In this document: piece by piece, positions 49,691 to 58,005 of the stretch | Layout: each line of letters begins with the position of its first letter | Position numbering within the stretch: the stretch's first letter is position 1 | The notes under the pieces: model-generated | What the model was told of the DNA's origin: nothing | The model's database searches: none | Seen by the model: the letters and a program-made list of their open reading frames with translations, nothing else | Made by a program: the position numbers and the translations under genes | NCBI RefSeq assembly: GCF_024919295.1 | Contig: NZ_JANWTC010000001.1 | Location: 1 to 64,000 of the forward strand | Length of the DNA stretch: 64,000 nucleotides | Direction of reading: 5' to 3' | From: Corynebacterium lemuris | GTDB lineage: Bacteria > Actinomycetota > Actinomycetes > Mycobacteriales > Mycobacteriaceae

Positions 49691-51169
49691 TCAGCGGACG
49701 TCGACGAACTTCTTCAGTACCCAGTTCTTCAGCAGCATGATGATGACACCCACCGCGATGGCCGCGACACCGACCGTGATGAAGAAGGTGCGCTCCGCGT
49801 CGGCGCTGGTGGGGTCGTAGAAACCACCGAGTGTGCCGGACAATGCCGTGCCCATCGACAACGACATCAGCCACACGGCCATCATGCGCGACTGGAAGGC
49901 ATCCGGGGCGACCTTGGTGGCCAGGGAGTTGCCCACCGGTGAGAGCAGCAGTTCACCCATCGTAAACAGGAACAGGATCCAGACGATCACGAACAACGGT
50001 GTGGAGCTCGCACCACCGCCGGCGAAAGGAAGGAAGAAGAACAGGGAGATACCGATGATGATGCTGGCCACGCCGAACTTCACCGGCGATGACGGCTGAC
50101 GTTTGCCCAGCTTGGTCCACAGCGCGGCGAACACACCGGAGAAGATGATGATGAACACCGGGTTGAAGGAGGTCACCTGGCCCGGGGTGAGGGTGAGGCC
50201 GAAGAGGTTGAGGTTGGTGCGCTGGTCGGCATAGACGGCCAGGACGGTGAACTGCGACTGGAAGATGGCGAAGAAAACCACGGAGACCAGCAGCATCGGG
50301 ATGTAACCGATGATGCGGGACTTCTCCGTGGCGGAGGTCAGCGACGAGGAGTGCATCTGCCACAGCAGGGTCACGGCGGCGAGGAGGGCGATGACGGCGA
50401 TGATCGTCGACAGCCATTCCAACCGCACCACGCCGGTGGCGATCAGTACGACGACGACGGCGACCACGACGACTGCGCCGATCACCCACCGCAGATACTG
50501 CGAGCGGGGCAGCGGGTTGGGCACGTGGTGGCCCGCGGCCGCGATCGTGGTCCTGCGCCCGGCGGTGTACTGGATCAGGCCGAGGGCCATGCCCACGGCC
50601 GCGGCGCCGAAGCCCCAGTGGAAGCCCTGCCATCCCCACAGCCAACCGGTGACGAGCGGGCCGAGCAGGCCACCGATGTTGACGGCCATGTAGAAGATGG
50701 AGAACCCGGCGTCACGACGCGGGTCCTGTTTGGAGTACAGCTGGCCGAGGACCACCTGCGAAGCCGTCTTCACTCCGCCGGAGCCCACGGCGATGGACAC
50801 CAGGCCGACCGCCAGCCCGGCGTATCCCGGTATGACGGCCAGAGCGATGTGGCCGAACATGACCAGGATCGCCGAGTAGAACAGGGTGCGCTCTGAGCCC
50901 AGGAGACGGTCAGCGACAAAGGACGCGATCAAGGCGGTCATGTAGACGAAGCCGCCGTAGGCGCCGACGATCGACAGCGCGGCGCCCTGGTCCATCCCGA
51001 GGCCACCGTCGGTGACGGAGTAGTACAGGTAGAAGGCCAGCAGCGACTGCATGCCGTAGAAGCTGAAGCGCTCCCACAATTCGATCCCGAACAGATTGGC
51101 CAGACCCCACGGTTGGCCGAAGAAAGTGCGCTCTCTGGATGAGGGTGCTGTGGTGGATGCGGTTGTCAT
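49691..51169 (-). CDS. POT-family proton:oligopeptide symporter (DtpT-like)
   Basis: The 492-residue protein has about 14 hydrophobic segments. The POT signatures are present: GIELWERFSFYGMQSLLAFY (helix 1) and FYMAVNIGGLLGPLVTGWLW (helix 5). It imports di- and tripeptides with protons. No Shine-Dalgarno stands out before the ATG. It lies 100 bases upstream (in its own direction) of the SSADH-like gene and may be co-transcribed. Confidence 0.9.
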   Translation of the reverse strand: MTTASTTAPSSRERTFFGQPWGLANLFGIELWERFSFYGMQSLLAFYLYYSVTDGGLGMDQGAALSIVGAYGGFVYMTALIASFVADRLLGSERTLFYSAILVMFGHIALAVIPGYAGLAVGLVSIAVGSGGVKTASQVVLGQLYSKQDPRRDAGFSIFYMAVNIGGLLGPLVTGWLWGWQGFHWGFGAAAVGMALGLIQYTAGRRTTIAAAGHHVPNPLPRSQYLRWVIGAVVVVAVVVVLIATGVVRLEWLSTIIAVIALLAAVTLLWQMHSSSLTSATEKSRIIGYIPMLLVSVVFFAIFQSQFTVLAVYADQRTNLNLFGLTLTPGQVTSFNPVFIIIFSGVFAALWTKLGKRQPSSPVKFGVASIIIGISLFFFLPFAGGGASSTPLFVIVWILFLFTMGELLLSPVGNSLATKVAPDAFQSRMMAVWLMSLSMGTALSGTLGGFYDPTSADAERTFFITVGVAAIAVGVIIMLLKNWVLKKFVDVR

Positions 51170-51349
51170 GGGGGTAATTGTGCCCCTCCGCCTCCCAGGT
51201 GCAAAGAGAAGCCGGTGTTTTATCGGCCCGGAATTCTTCCTCGCCTGGTCTTTCGGGGCACTCGGGCAGGGGAGTTGAGGGCTTGACTGGACAGGTGTCT
51301 ACCAAAAGGGCACAATGTGTTTCACCGCACATCAACCGAAGGGTATGGC

Positions 51350-52180
51350 ATGACTCTCCCCGCAGGATCCGCTCTCCAGGGCAAGATCGCCGTCGTCACC
51401 GGCGCAGGCTCCGGCATGGGCCTGGCCACCGTGAAGGCGTTCGTCCGCGAGGGCGCCACCGTCTACGCGCTCGACATCTCGCAGGACAACCTCGACCGCG
51501 AGCTGGGCTCGGAGGAGGCCGTCACCGCACTCGCCGTCGACATCTCCGACTCCACGGCTGTGGCGGCCGTCTTCGAGCAGGTCAATGCTGAGCACGGCAA
51601 GCTGGACATCCTCATCAACGCCGCCGGTGTGAACACCCCCAACCGCCGCGCCACCGAATGGCTCGACTCCATCAACCACACGATGCTCGAACACATGAAG
51701 GCCGGAAAGCCCTTCGCCCCGGAATTCCTCGAGGAGACCCCGGACGAGGACTTCGACCGCGTGATGAAGATCAACGTCCACGGCACCTTCTACGCCATCC
51801 GCGCCGCCGCCCCGCTGCTCAAGGCCGCCGGTGGGGGAGCGATCGTCAACTTCGCCTCCGTCGCCGGCCAGGTCGCCCTGCCCATGCCCGCCTACTACCC
51901 GGCCTCCAAGGCCGCGGTCGTCGGCATGACCCGCTCCGTCGCCGGTGAGCTCGCCCCCTTCAACATCCGCGTCAATGCCCTGGCCCCGGCCGGCATCAAC
52001 ACCGCGCTGCTCACCCAGTCCGGCGAGGACCACGTCCAGGCCCTGCTGGCCATGCAGCCGCTCAAGCGCCTGGCCGAGCCGGAGGAGATCGCCGAAACCC
52101 TCGTCTTCCTCTCCTCCGACGCCGGAGCCCACTACACCGGCCAGATCTTCTCGCCCTCCGGCGGCGCGCTCCTGACCTAG
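51350..52180 (+). CDS. Classical SDR dehydrogenase, first gene of the P450 operon
   Basis: The 276-residue protein has the NAD(P) motif TGAGSGMG (about 18-25), NAAGV, the catalytic Ser in VNFASVAGQ and YPASK (Tyr/Lys). It has an insertion (about 100-130) compared with short SDRs. It oxidises or reduces an alcohol/ketone, probably a product or substrate of the P450 downstream. Start ATG 51350; a closely preceding ATG at 51345 is out of frame. The upstream region has CGAAGGG as a weak Shine-Dalgarno. Confidence 0.87.
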   Translation: MTLPAGSALQGKIAVVTGAGSGMGLATVKAFVREGATVYALDISQDNLDRELGSEEAVTALAVDISDSTAVAAVFEQVNAEHGKLDILINAAGVNTPNRRATEWLDSINHTMLEHMKAGKPFAPEFLEETPDEDFDRVMKINVHGTFYAIRAAAPLLKAAGGGAIVNFASVAGQVALPMPAYYPASKAAVVGMTRSVAGELAPFNIRVNALAPAGINTALLTQSGEDHVQALLAMQPLKRLAEPEEIAETLVFLSSDAGAHYTGQIFSPSGGALLT

Positions 52181-52201
52181 GCGGCTGCCTGTCGGCGGTG
52201 C

Positions 52202-52290
52202 GCGCAATATCTGACACCGCCGAGACCCGGTGCTGCGCATCGGCCCAGTTCGTGCGCCGACCACGCACCCGCCCATGTCAGATATTGCGC
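52202..52290. repeat. Widely spaced 15-base inverted repeat
   Basis: GCGCAATATCTGACA (52202-52216) is repeated in perfect inverted form as TGTCAGATATTGCGC (52276-52290) with 59 bases between. It lies in the 184-base gap between the SDR and hydrolase genes. It could be two copies of an operator, a large-loop leader structure or the ends of a tiny mobile element; there is no coding capacity inside. Confidence 0.55.
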
Positions 52291-52364
52291 ACCCGCCCCG
52301 TCCGCCCGCCCCCTTCTCCACCACCCAACACTCACACCACCCTCCCGGAAAGAGAAACACCGCC

Positions 52365-53519
52365 ATGTCCATGAACCCGACCGCCCTCCAGCGCCTGGAA
52401 GACGAGATCAATGCCGACATCGAGCGCGGCGACTACGACGGCGTCAACCTCATCGTCGCCCGCCACGGCGAGATCGCCCTGCAGGGTTCCTACGGTTTCG
52501 CCGAGCGCGCCACCGGCCGCCCGACGAAGCAGGATGATGTCTACCGCATCCTGTCCATGTCCAAGGCCTTCACCAATACCCTGGCCTACCGGGCCCTGGG
52601 CGAGGGGAAACTGGCGTTATCCACCCGCGTCGTCGATCTCATCCCGGAGTTCTTCGGCAAGGACCATTTCCGTGCGGTGCGCAAGGACAAGATCAACCTG
52701 GCGCACCTGCTCACCCACCGCTCCGGTATGCCGGCCACCCCGGACCCGGGCCTGCCGGCGGACAAATTCGGTGTCCTGGCCGACGTCATCGAGGCACTGG
52801 GTTCCGTGGATGTGGTCAATGAGCCGGGCAGCAACCTCAACTACGCGCCGTCGATCAACCACGCGCTGATGGGTGAGATGGTGCGTCGCGCCTACGGCTA
52901 CGAGCACTTCCGTGAGCTGGCCCGCGATCTGGTCTTCGAGCCGCTGGGTATGAAGGACACCGCTTTCGGTCTGCCGGCCTCCCGTCGTGACCGTGCCGTC
53001 CCGCTCAAGGTCTACGTGCCGGAGGACGGTTGGCTGGCCCCGGAGGACATCGAGTGCCTCAACGATTACATCACCGAGGACGCCGAGATCCCCTGGGTCG
53101 GTGGCACCTCCACCGTGGACGACATCTTCCGTTTCGCGGAGCTTTTCCGCCGCAAGGGCGAGTGCAACGGCGACTACCTCGTCGCCCCGGCCGTCGTCGA
53201 GGCCGCCACCAGCCTGCAGACCGGTGACATGCCCAACGACCTGTACTCCGGTATCGCCGCCATGCGCGGTTGGGAGGCCCCGGCCGGCAACTTCGGTCTC
53301 GGCTTCTCCCTCTCGGGCACCGGCACCGCCCCGAACTTCTTCGGCCCCTTCACCTCCCCGCGCACGTTCGGCAACTACGGCGCCGGTTCCACCCTGTTCT
53401 GGGTCGACCCGGAGCGTGACCTCACCTTCGTCTTCCTGTCCTCCGGAGTGATGGATGAGGGCGATAACGTCGCCCGTTTCCAGAAGCTGTCCACCCTCGC
53501 CGTCGCCGCGGCCGTCTGA
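52365..53519 (+). CDS. Serine hydrolase, class C beta-lactamase / esterase family
   Basis: The 384-residue protein has the SxxK nucleophile motif S64-M-S-K67, a Tyr motif in NYAPSINHALMG, and a late GNYGAGSTLFWVDP segment that replaces the KTG box. This subgroup is mostly esterases (EstB-like) rather than antibiotic-hydrolysing lactamases. It precedes the P450 gene by 43 bases and probably opens an ester or lactone in the same pathway. Shine-Dalgarno GGAAAGAG. Confidence 0.85.
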   Translation: MSMNPTALQRLEDEINADIERGDYDGVNLIVARHGEIALQGSYGFAERATGRPTKQDDVYRILSMSKAFTNTLAYRALGEGKLALSTRVVDLIPEFFGKDHFRAVRKDKINLAHLLTHRSGMPATPDPGLPADKFGVLADVIEALGSVDVVNEPGSNLNYAPSINHALMGEMVRRAYGYEHFRELARDLVFEPLGMKDTAFGLPASRRDRAVPLKVYVPEDGWLAPEDIECLNDYITEDAEIPWVGGTSTVDDIFRFAELFRRKGECNGDYLVAPAVVEAATSLQTGDMPNDLYSGIAAMRGWEAPAGNFGLGFSLSGTGTAPNFFGPFTSPRTFGNYGAGSTLFWVDPERDLTFVFLSSGVMDEGDNVARFQKLSTLAVAAAV

Positions 53520-53562
53520 CCAGCTCAGCGCCGCACCCACACCACCTGAAAGCAGTAGAGAC

Positions 53563-55875
53563 ATGACCTCCTCCACCAAGCACGAGATCGGAACGGCCGC
53601 CGCCATCAAGGCCGTCAACGCCGCCGCTGCCGCCGTCCCCGGTGGCCCGGCCGGCCGCTGCCCCTTCAACCACGGTTTCGACGCCATGGGCGATGACTAC
53701 TTCGCCGACCCGGCCGCCCACTTCGCCTCCGTCCGCGACGAGACCCCGACCTTCTTCTACCCGCACCTCAACGCGTGGATCATCACCCGCCGTGAGGACG
53801 CGCTGACCGTGCTCGGTGACTGGAAGAAGTTCTCCTCCGCCGCCAACTCCGCGATGATCGAGGTCCCGGAGGAGTACCAGCACATCATCTCCCAGGACCT
53901 GATCTCCCGGGTGCTCGTCGGCTCTGACCCGCAGGGCCACACCATCGCCCGCGGTGTCGCCCAGCTCGGTTTCCTCCAGGAGGACATGGACGCCCTGGAG
54001 CCGGAGATCGAGGCCCGCGCGCACCGCATCACCGACTCCTTCGAGGCCAACGGCGAGGGCAACCTGCTTGAGGACTACTGCCTGGAGCTGACCACCCAGA
54101 CGCTGCTGGCGCACATGGGCCTGGGGTACGAGTACGCCGACTTCATCAAGCAGCTCCGCGACGACTTCTTCCAGGTGCTCGCCTCCGCGCAGGAGCCTTT
54201 CGAGGAGCCGATGCGCTCGATCGTGTGGCAGCGCTACACCGAATCCAACCTCACCCTGCGCGAGATCATCGAGTCCCGCCGCGAGTCCGATGCCCGCGAC
54301 CTGATCTCTATCATGGCCTCGCAGAAGAACGAGGACGGCTCCTACATCCTGGGTGCGGACCAGATCGCCATCCACCTCACCGAGTTCGCCGCCGCCGGCA
54401 CCGACACCACCGCCCAGGCCATGGCCAACGCCCTGCTCTTCCTGCAGGAGAACCCGGAGGCACAGGAGGACGCCATCCTCGAGCCGGAGCTGTGGGCCCG
54501 GGTCTTCGAGGAGACCGTCCGCCGCCGCCCGTCCTCGACCTTCGCCTCGCGCATGTCGATGATCGACATCGAGCTCTCCGGTGCGGAGATCAAGAAGGGC
54601 GACATGGTCTGGATCGCCCTGGCCTCCACCAACACCGACCCGGATTACGTGGAGGAGCCCTTCGCCTTCGACATCCACCGCCCGGACCCGGAGGACCACC
54701 TCTCCTTCTCCACCGGACGCCACAAGTGCCTCGGCAACCCGCTGGCCCGTGTCCAGGGTGCGGCCGGCCTCAAGGTGCTCTTCGAGCGCCTGCCCTCTGT
54801 CACCGTCGACGACCCGGAGGCCATCGACTTCGTCCGCTTCGCCCTCCTGCCGGCCCGCCGCTCCCTCTGGGTGACCTGGGACCTGGCCGACATTGAGCGC
54901 TCCAAGCAGCAGGTCGTGCGCACCCTCAACCTCACCGTGGCCAAGCGCACCATCGAGTCCGAGGGCGTCATCTCCCTGACCCTGGTTCACCCGGACGGCG
55001 GCGAGCTGCCAAAGTGGAAGCCCGGCGCGCACATCGACCTGCGCATCCCCACCGCCGACGGTGGGGAGTTCCTCCGCCAGTACTCCCTGGCCGGGGATGA
55101 CCGGGACGAGAACTCCTACCGCGTGGGCATCCTGCGGGAGGTCGACGGCCGCGGCGGTTCCGCCGCCGCGCATGACCTGATCAAACAGGGGGACACCGTC
55201 ACCGTGTCCTGGCCGCGCAACAACTTCCGTTTCGTGGACTCCCCGGAGTATCTGTTCATCGCCGGCGGCATCGGCATCACCCCGATCCTGGCGATGGTCC
55301 GTGAGGCCGAGCGCGCCGGACGGAATTGGAAGCTTGTCTACGGTGGCCGCACCCGCAGCTCCATGGCCTTCCTGGAGGAGCTGGCGCAGTACGGTGACAA
55401 GGTCCAGGTCGTCCCGCAGGACGGGTTCGGCCACATCGACCTGGCCGGCCTGCTGGCCAGCGCCCCCGCCGACACCCTCATCTACACCTGCGGCCCCGAG
55501 GGCCTCCTGCAGGCGGTGGAGTCCAGCAGCGCCCACTGGCCGAAGAACTCCCTGCGTCTGGAGCGTTTCTCCCCCAAGGAGATCATCCGCGACTACGACG
55601 ACGAGCCCTTCGAGGTGGAGTTCACCGAGTCCGGTGTGACCCTGACCGTCAGCGCCGAGGAGTCCATCCTCGACGCCGCGAACCGGGCCGGCCTGCCGGT
55701 GATCTCCTCCTGCTCGGAGGGCACCTGCGGTACCTGTGAGACTCCGATCGTCTCCGGCTCAGCTGACCACCGCGACTCCATCCTCACCGAGGATGAGCAG
55801 GCGGCCAACGAGACCATGATGATCTGCGTCTCGCGTGCTTCCCGCGGCTGCCCGAAGCTGGCGCTGACGCGTTAG
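53563..55875 (+). CDS. Self-sufficient cytochrome P450 fused to PDR-type reductase (CYP116B-like, class VII)
   Basis: The 770-residue protein is a three-domain fusion. Residues 1-440 are a P450: oxygen-binding AAGTDTT (277-283), ExxR (E317/R320) and heme loop FSTGRHKCLG with ligand C389. Residues about 452-670 are an FMN/NADPH phthalate-dioxygenase-reductase module: RQYSLAG (505-511), GGIGITP and YTCGPEGLL. Residues about 683-770 are a plant-type [2Fe-2S] ferredoxin with C717, C722, C725 and C755. Such enzymes need no separate redox partners and oxidise alkanes, aromatics, ethers or terpenoids. Length and order match P450RhF/CYP116B. Last gene of the SDR-hydrolase-P450 operon; its stop overlaps the tetR stop by 4 bases. 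Confidence 0.93.
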   Translation: MTSSTKHEIGTAAAIKAVNAAAAAVPGGPAGRCPFNHGFDAMGDDYFADPAAHFASVRDETPTFFYPHLNAWIITRREDALTVLGDWKKFSSAANSAMIEVPEEYQHIISQDLISRVLVGSDPQGHTIARGVAQLGFLQEDMDALEPEIEARAHRITDSFEANGEGNLLEDYCLELTTQTLLAHMGLGYEYADFIKQLRDDFFQVLASAQEPFEEPMRSIVWQRYTESNLTLREIIESRRESDARDLISIMASQKNEDGSYILGADQIAIHLTEFAAAGTDTTAQAMANALLFLQENPEAQEDAILEPELWARVFEETVRRRPSSTFASRMSMIDIELSGAEIKKGDMVWIALASTNTDPDYVEEPFAFDIHRPDPEDHLSFSTGRHKCLGNPLARVQGAAGLKVLFERLPSVTVDDPEAIDFVRFALLPARRSLWVTWDLADIERSKQQVVRTLNLTVAKRTIESEGVISLTLVHPDGGELPKWKPGAHIDLRIPTADGGEFLRQYSLAGDDRDENSYRVGILREVDGRGGSAAAHDLIKQGDTVTVSWPRNNFRFVDSPEYLFIAGGIGITPILAMVREAERAGRNWKLVYGGRTRSSMAFLEELAQYGDKVQVVPQDGFGHIDLAGLLASAPADTLIYTCGPEGLLQAVESSSAHWPKNSLRLERFSPKEIIRDYDDEPFEVEFTESGVTLTVSAEESILDAANRAGLPVISSCSEGTCGTCETPIVSGSADHRDSILTEDEQAANETMMICVSRASRGCPKLALTR

Positions 55876-56432
55876 TCAGTGAACAGCGTCAGCCACTGAC
55901 GGGTGAGGGCAGCGAGCACGAGGTCCTCATGGTCGCGCAGGCCGCGGACGTAGAGGAAGTAGTAGTTGCGGTCGAGGCTCATCACCAGCGCGATGAAATC
56001 CTGCAGGCGCTGCTGGTTGTCCTCCAGTCCGGGCAGGGTCTGGCTCATCCGCCGGATCATGCCCAGCCACTCGCCGGCGACCTCCTCGTCCTCGGACATC
56101 GCCTGCTCCATCGCGGCGAACTCGACGCGCATCTCCAGCCACAGGTCGCGCATCCGCTCGAGCCAGGCGCGTATCGATGCCGCGTCGTGCGGCGCGGCGT
56201 CGAAAAGCTCGTTGAAGGGCCCGATGATCTCCGGCTCAATGGTGCGCATCTTCGTCAGCACCAGGTCCGGTTTGTTCCGGAAGTGCAGGTAGAGGTTCGC
56301 CCGGCTGCCGCCGCCGGCCTTGGCGATCTGGTTCATGCTGCTCGCCCCGTAGCCCTGCTCGGAGAACAGCCCGAAGGCGGCGTCGACGAACCGCTGGCGG
56401 GTCTCGGCGGCCTGACGTTCCTTCTGGTTCAT
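55872..56432 (-). CDS. TetR-family regulator facing the P450 operon
   Basis: The 186-residue protein has a TetR helix-turn-helix (about 8-54: RQRFVDAAFGLFSEQGYGASSMNQIAKAGGGSRANLYLHFRNK in overlapping parts) and a ligand domain. The ATG at 56432 is chosen because the upstream frame has no TetR similarity; no Shine-Dalgarno, possibly leaderless. It probably controls the P450 operon with the P450 substrate as effector, though its gene lies at the operon's far end. Confidence 0.85.
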   Translation of the reverse strand: MNQKERQAAETRQRFVDAAFGLFSEQGYGASSMNQIAKAGGGSRANLYLHFRNKPDLVLTKMRTIEPEIIGPFNELFDAAPHDAASIRAWLERMRDLWLEMRVEFAAMEQAMSEDEEVAGEWLGMIRRMSQTLPGLEDNQQRLQDFIALVMSLDRNYYFLYVRGLRDHEDLVLAALTRQWLTLFTD

Positions 56433-56470
56433 GCCTAAGACATTAATGCGTGGGGGAGAGCGGGGGCAGG

Positions 56471-56543
56471 CGATGGAAAAACGTCCCTGGATTGGTCTCC
56501 TGCGACGCCTGCAGGGGACCAATCCGGGGACGGTTTTCCATCG
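56471..56543. repeat. 73-base imperfect palindrome upstream of the AAA gene
   Basis: Arms of 33 bases (56471-56503 and 56511-56543) match at 30 positions around a 7-base centre. The last two of the three differences are T/C changes that would give G-U pairs in RNA on the plus strand. No T-run follows and it lies in a divergent promoter region (tetR leftward, AAA gene rightward), so an ordinary terminator is unlikely. Confidence 0.65.
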
Positions 56544-56647
56544 GCTCATCCCGTGCGGGTCCTTGTAATTAAGCAGGTGAGGACATTTTAAAAAGGAATA
56601 AAAAAGATATAAAACAATAAAATCCTCAGGGCGCTAGGATCGGTGGC

Positions 56648-57838
56648 ATGAACCGCAGGAGGAACCCATTCCGGGCCACGCTGGGAGCCACCCCGCCTGT
56701 ACTCGTGGGCCGCTCTGATGTCATTGAGGATTTTGCTCTGGCGCTCGATGAGGGACCGGGTTTCCATGAACGGGTCACCCTGGCCACCGGTGCCCGGGGT
56801 ATCGGCAAGACGGTGCTGCTCAACGCACTGGAGGATGCTGCGCGGGAACGGGTGTGGTGGGTGATCAGCGAGACTGCCACACCCGGCTTCGTCGACAGGA
56901 TCCGGGACACCGCTTATCGACGCATGGTCGGCCACCTCCGCGAGAACCGCCAGCGACTCAACGCGATCACGCTGGGTGGTTATGCGCTGAACTGGGAGGA
57001 TGCGGAAGTTCACCGTCCTGACACGACCCTGCGTGATGTGCTGACGGAATTTCTCGACCTCCAGCACCAGTTGGATGAACGCTTCAATCAGGAACCTGTC
57101 GGCCTGCTCATCACCCTCGATGAACTGCACTATTCGGTCAGTGATGAGGTGATCGATTTCGGTACCGTGATTCAGCATCTGGTGCGTGAAGACGCCAACA
57201 TCGCCGTCGCGATGGCGGGCATCCCTGCTGCGATCAAACCTCTCCTCGCCAGCAATGAGGCCCAGAACCCGGTCACCTTCCTCCGCCGGGCGAATCGCGT
57301 GGAACTCGGCGCTGTGTCTGATGAAGAGGTGGAGGTCGGCCTGGTGAAACCGGTGGAAGATGCCGGACGGTGGTGGGACTCGGGGGCAGTTGCCGCAGCA
57401 GTGGCTGCATGTGGCGGCTACCCCTTCATGATTCAGCTGGTGGGACAATGGTCCTTCCACTATGCGCAGGGCGACGTGATTGACCTGGCCGCTGCAGAGA
57501 GGGGGATCGCTAAAGCGCAACGCAAGCTCGGCCAGCTTGTGCACGAACCGGCACTGGCGGATCTCTCCGATGTGGACCGGACGTATCTGGCCGCCATGGC
57601 CAGGGACGACGGTCCATCCCGGACCGCTGACATCGCGGAACGGCTCAGGGTGAGCGTGCAGTACGCGGGCCAGTATCGACGCAGACTGATGGACGCCGAG
57701 ATGATCCGGTCGGTCAAGACCGGCTACGTCGACTTCGAGCTGCCCTACATGAGGGATTATCTGCGGGATCACATTGTCACTGACGCGCTCGACCTCGTCC
57801 TCGGTGAGGACGAGCAGCCCCGCCTGCCGGGTCTGTAG
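56648..57838 (+). CDS. AAA/STAND-like ATPase of unknown function
   Basis: The 396-residue protein has Walker A GARGIGKT (48-55), Walker B LLITLDEL (153-160), a sensor-like AMAGIPAAI, and a C-terminal winged-helix-like segment (about 315-385: LSDVDRTYLAAMARDDGPSRTADIAERL). It resembles the archaeal-type ATPase/ORC-like AAA group seen in scattered actinobacteria. It is a single gene in an AT-richer setting, with a long palindrome on each side (56471-56543 and 57879-57956), unlike its neighbours. Possible roles include a defence or mobile-element component. No partner gene is adjacent. Confidence 0.75.
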   Translation: MNRRRNPFRATLGATPPVLVGRSDVIEDFALALDEGPGFHERVTLATGARGIGKTVLLNALEDAARERVWWVISETATPGFVDRIRDTAYRRMVGHLRENRQRLNAITLGGYALNWEDAEVHRPDTTLRDVLTEFLDLQHQLDERFNQEPVGLLITLDELHYSVSDEVIDFGTVIQHLVREDANIAVAMAGIPAAIKPLLASNEAQNPVTFLRRANRVELGAVSDEEVEVGLVKPVEDAGRWWDSGAVAAAVAACGGYPFMIQLVGQWSFHYAQGDVIDLAAAERGIAKAQRKLGQLVHEPALADLSDVDRTYLAAMARDDGPSRTADIAERLRVSVQYAGQYRRRLMDAEMIRSVKTGYVDFELPYMRDYLRDHIVTDALDLVLGEDEQPRLPGL

Positions 57839-57845
57839 TGGGGTT

Positions 57846-57873
57846 TGGCCTGTATGCGAGACAATACAGGCCA
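57846..57873. terminator. Hairpin after the AAA gene
   Basis: TGGCCTGTAT (57846-57855) and ATACAGGCCA (57864-57873) are perfect 10-base arms with an 8-base loop, 8 bases after the stop codon. It has no T-run but is well placed to end the AAA transcript. Confidence 0.55.
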
Positions 57874-57878
57874 TCGCA

Positions 57879-57956
57879 AAATGTCACGTCAACAAGTTTA
57901 TTTTTCCTTATAGTGCCAGCCCGCAAGGGCCTGGAAAAGTTGTTGACGTGACATTT
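57879..57956. repeat. MITE-like element with perfect 17-base terminal inverted repeats
   Basis: AAATGTCACGTCAACAA (57879-57895) is repeated exactly in inverted form at 57940-57956. The 44-base interior is AT-rich and contains a nested hairpin (CCAGCCC-GCAA-GGGCCTGG). Total 78 bases, no coding capacity. It lies between the convergent AAA and alcohol dehydrogenase genes. It may be a small non-autonomous element or a bidirectional terminator of unusual size. Confidence 0.6.
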
Positions 57957-58005
57957 GACGAAGCATCGTATTTCCCGATCTCGCCAGGCCGAGAGTCCCA
58001 GCGAT

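Noticed and set aside
51316..51331. TGTG-N8-CACA, a possible GlxR (CRP-like) site before the SDR-P450 operon
   Set aside because: Only the outer bases fit; the central positions do not match the GlxR consensus and it lies only 18 bases before the ATG.
53422..55536. A 704-residue antisense frame opposite the P450 gene
   Set aside because: Same artefact; the sense frame encodes an intact three-domain P450.
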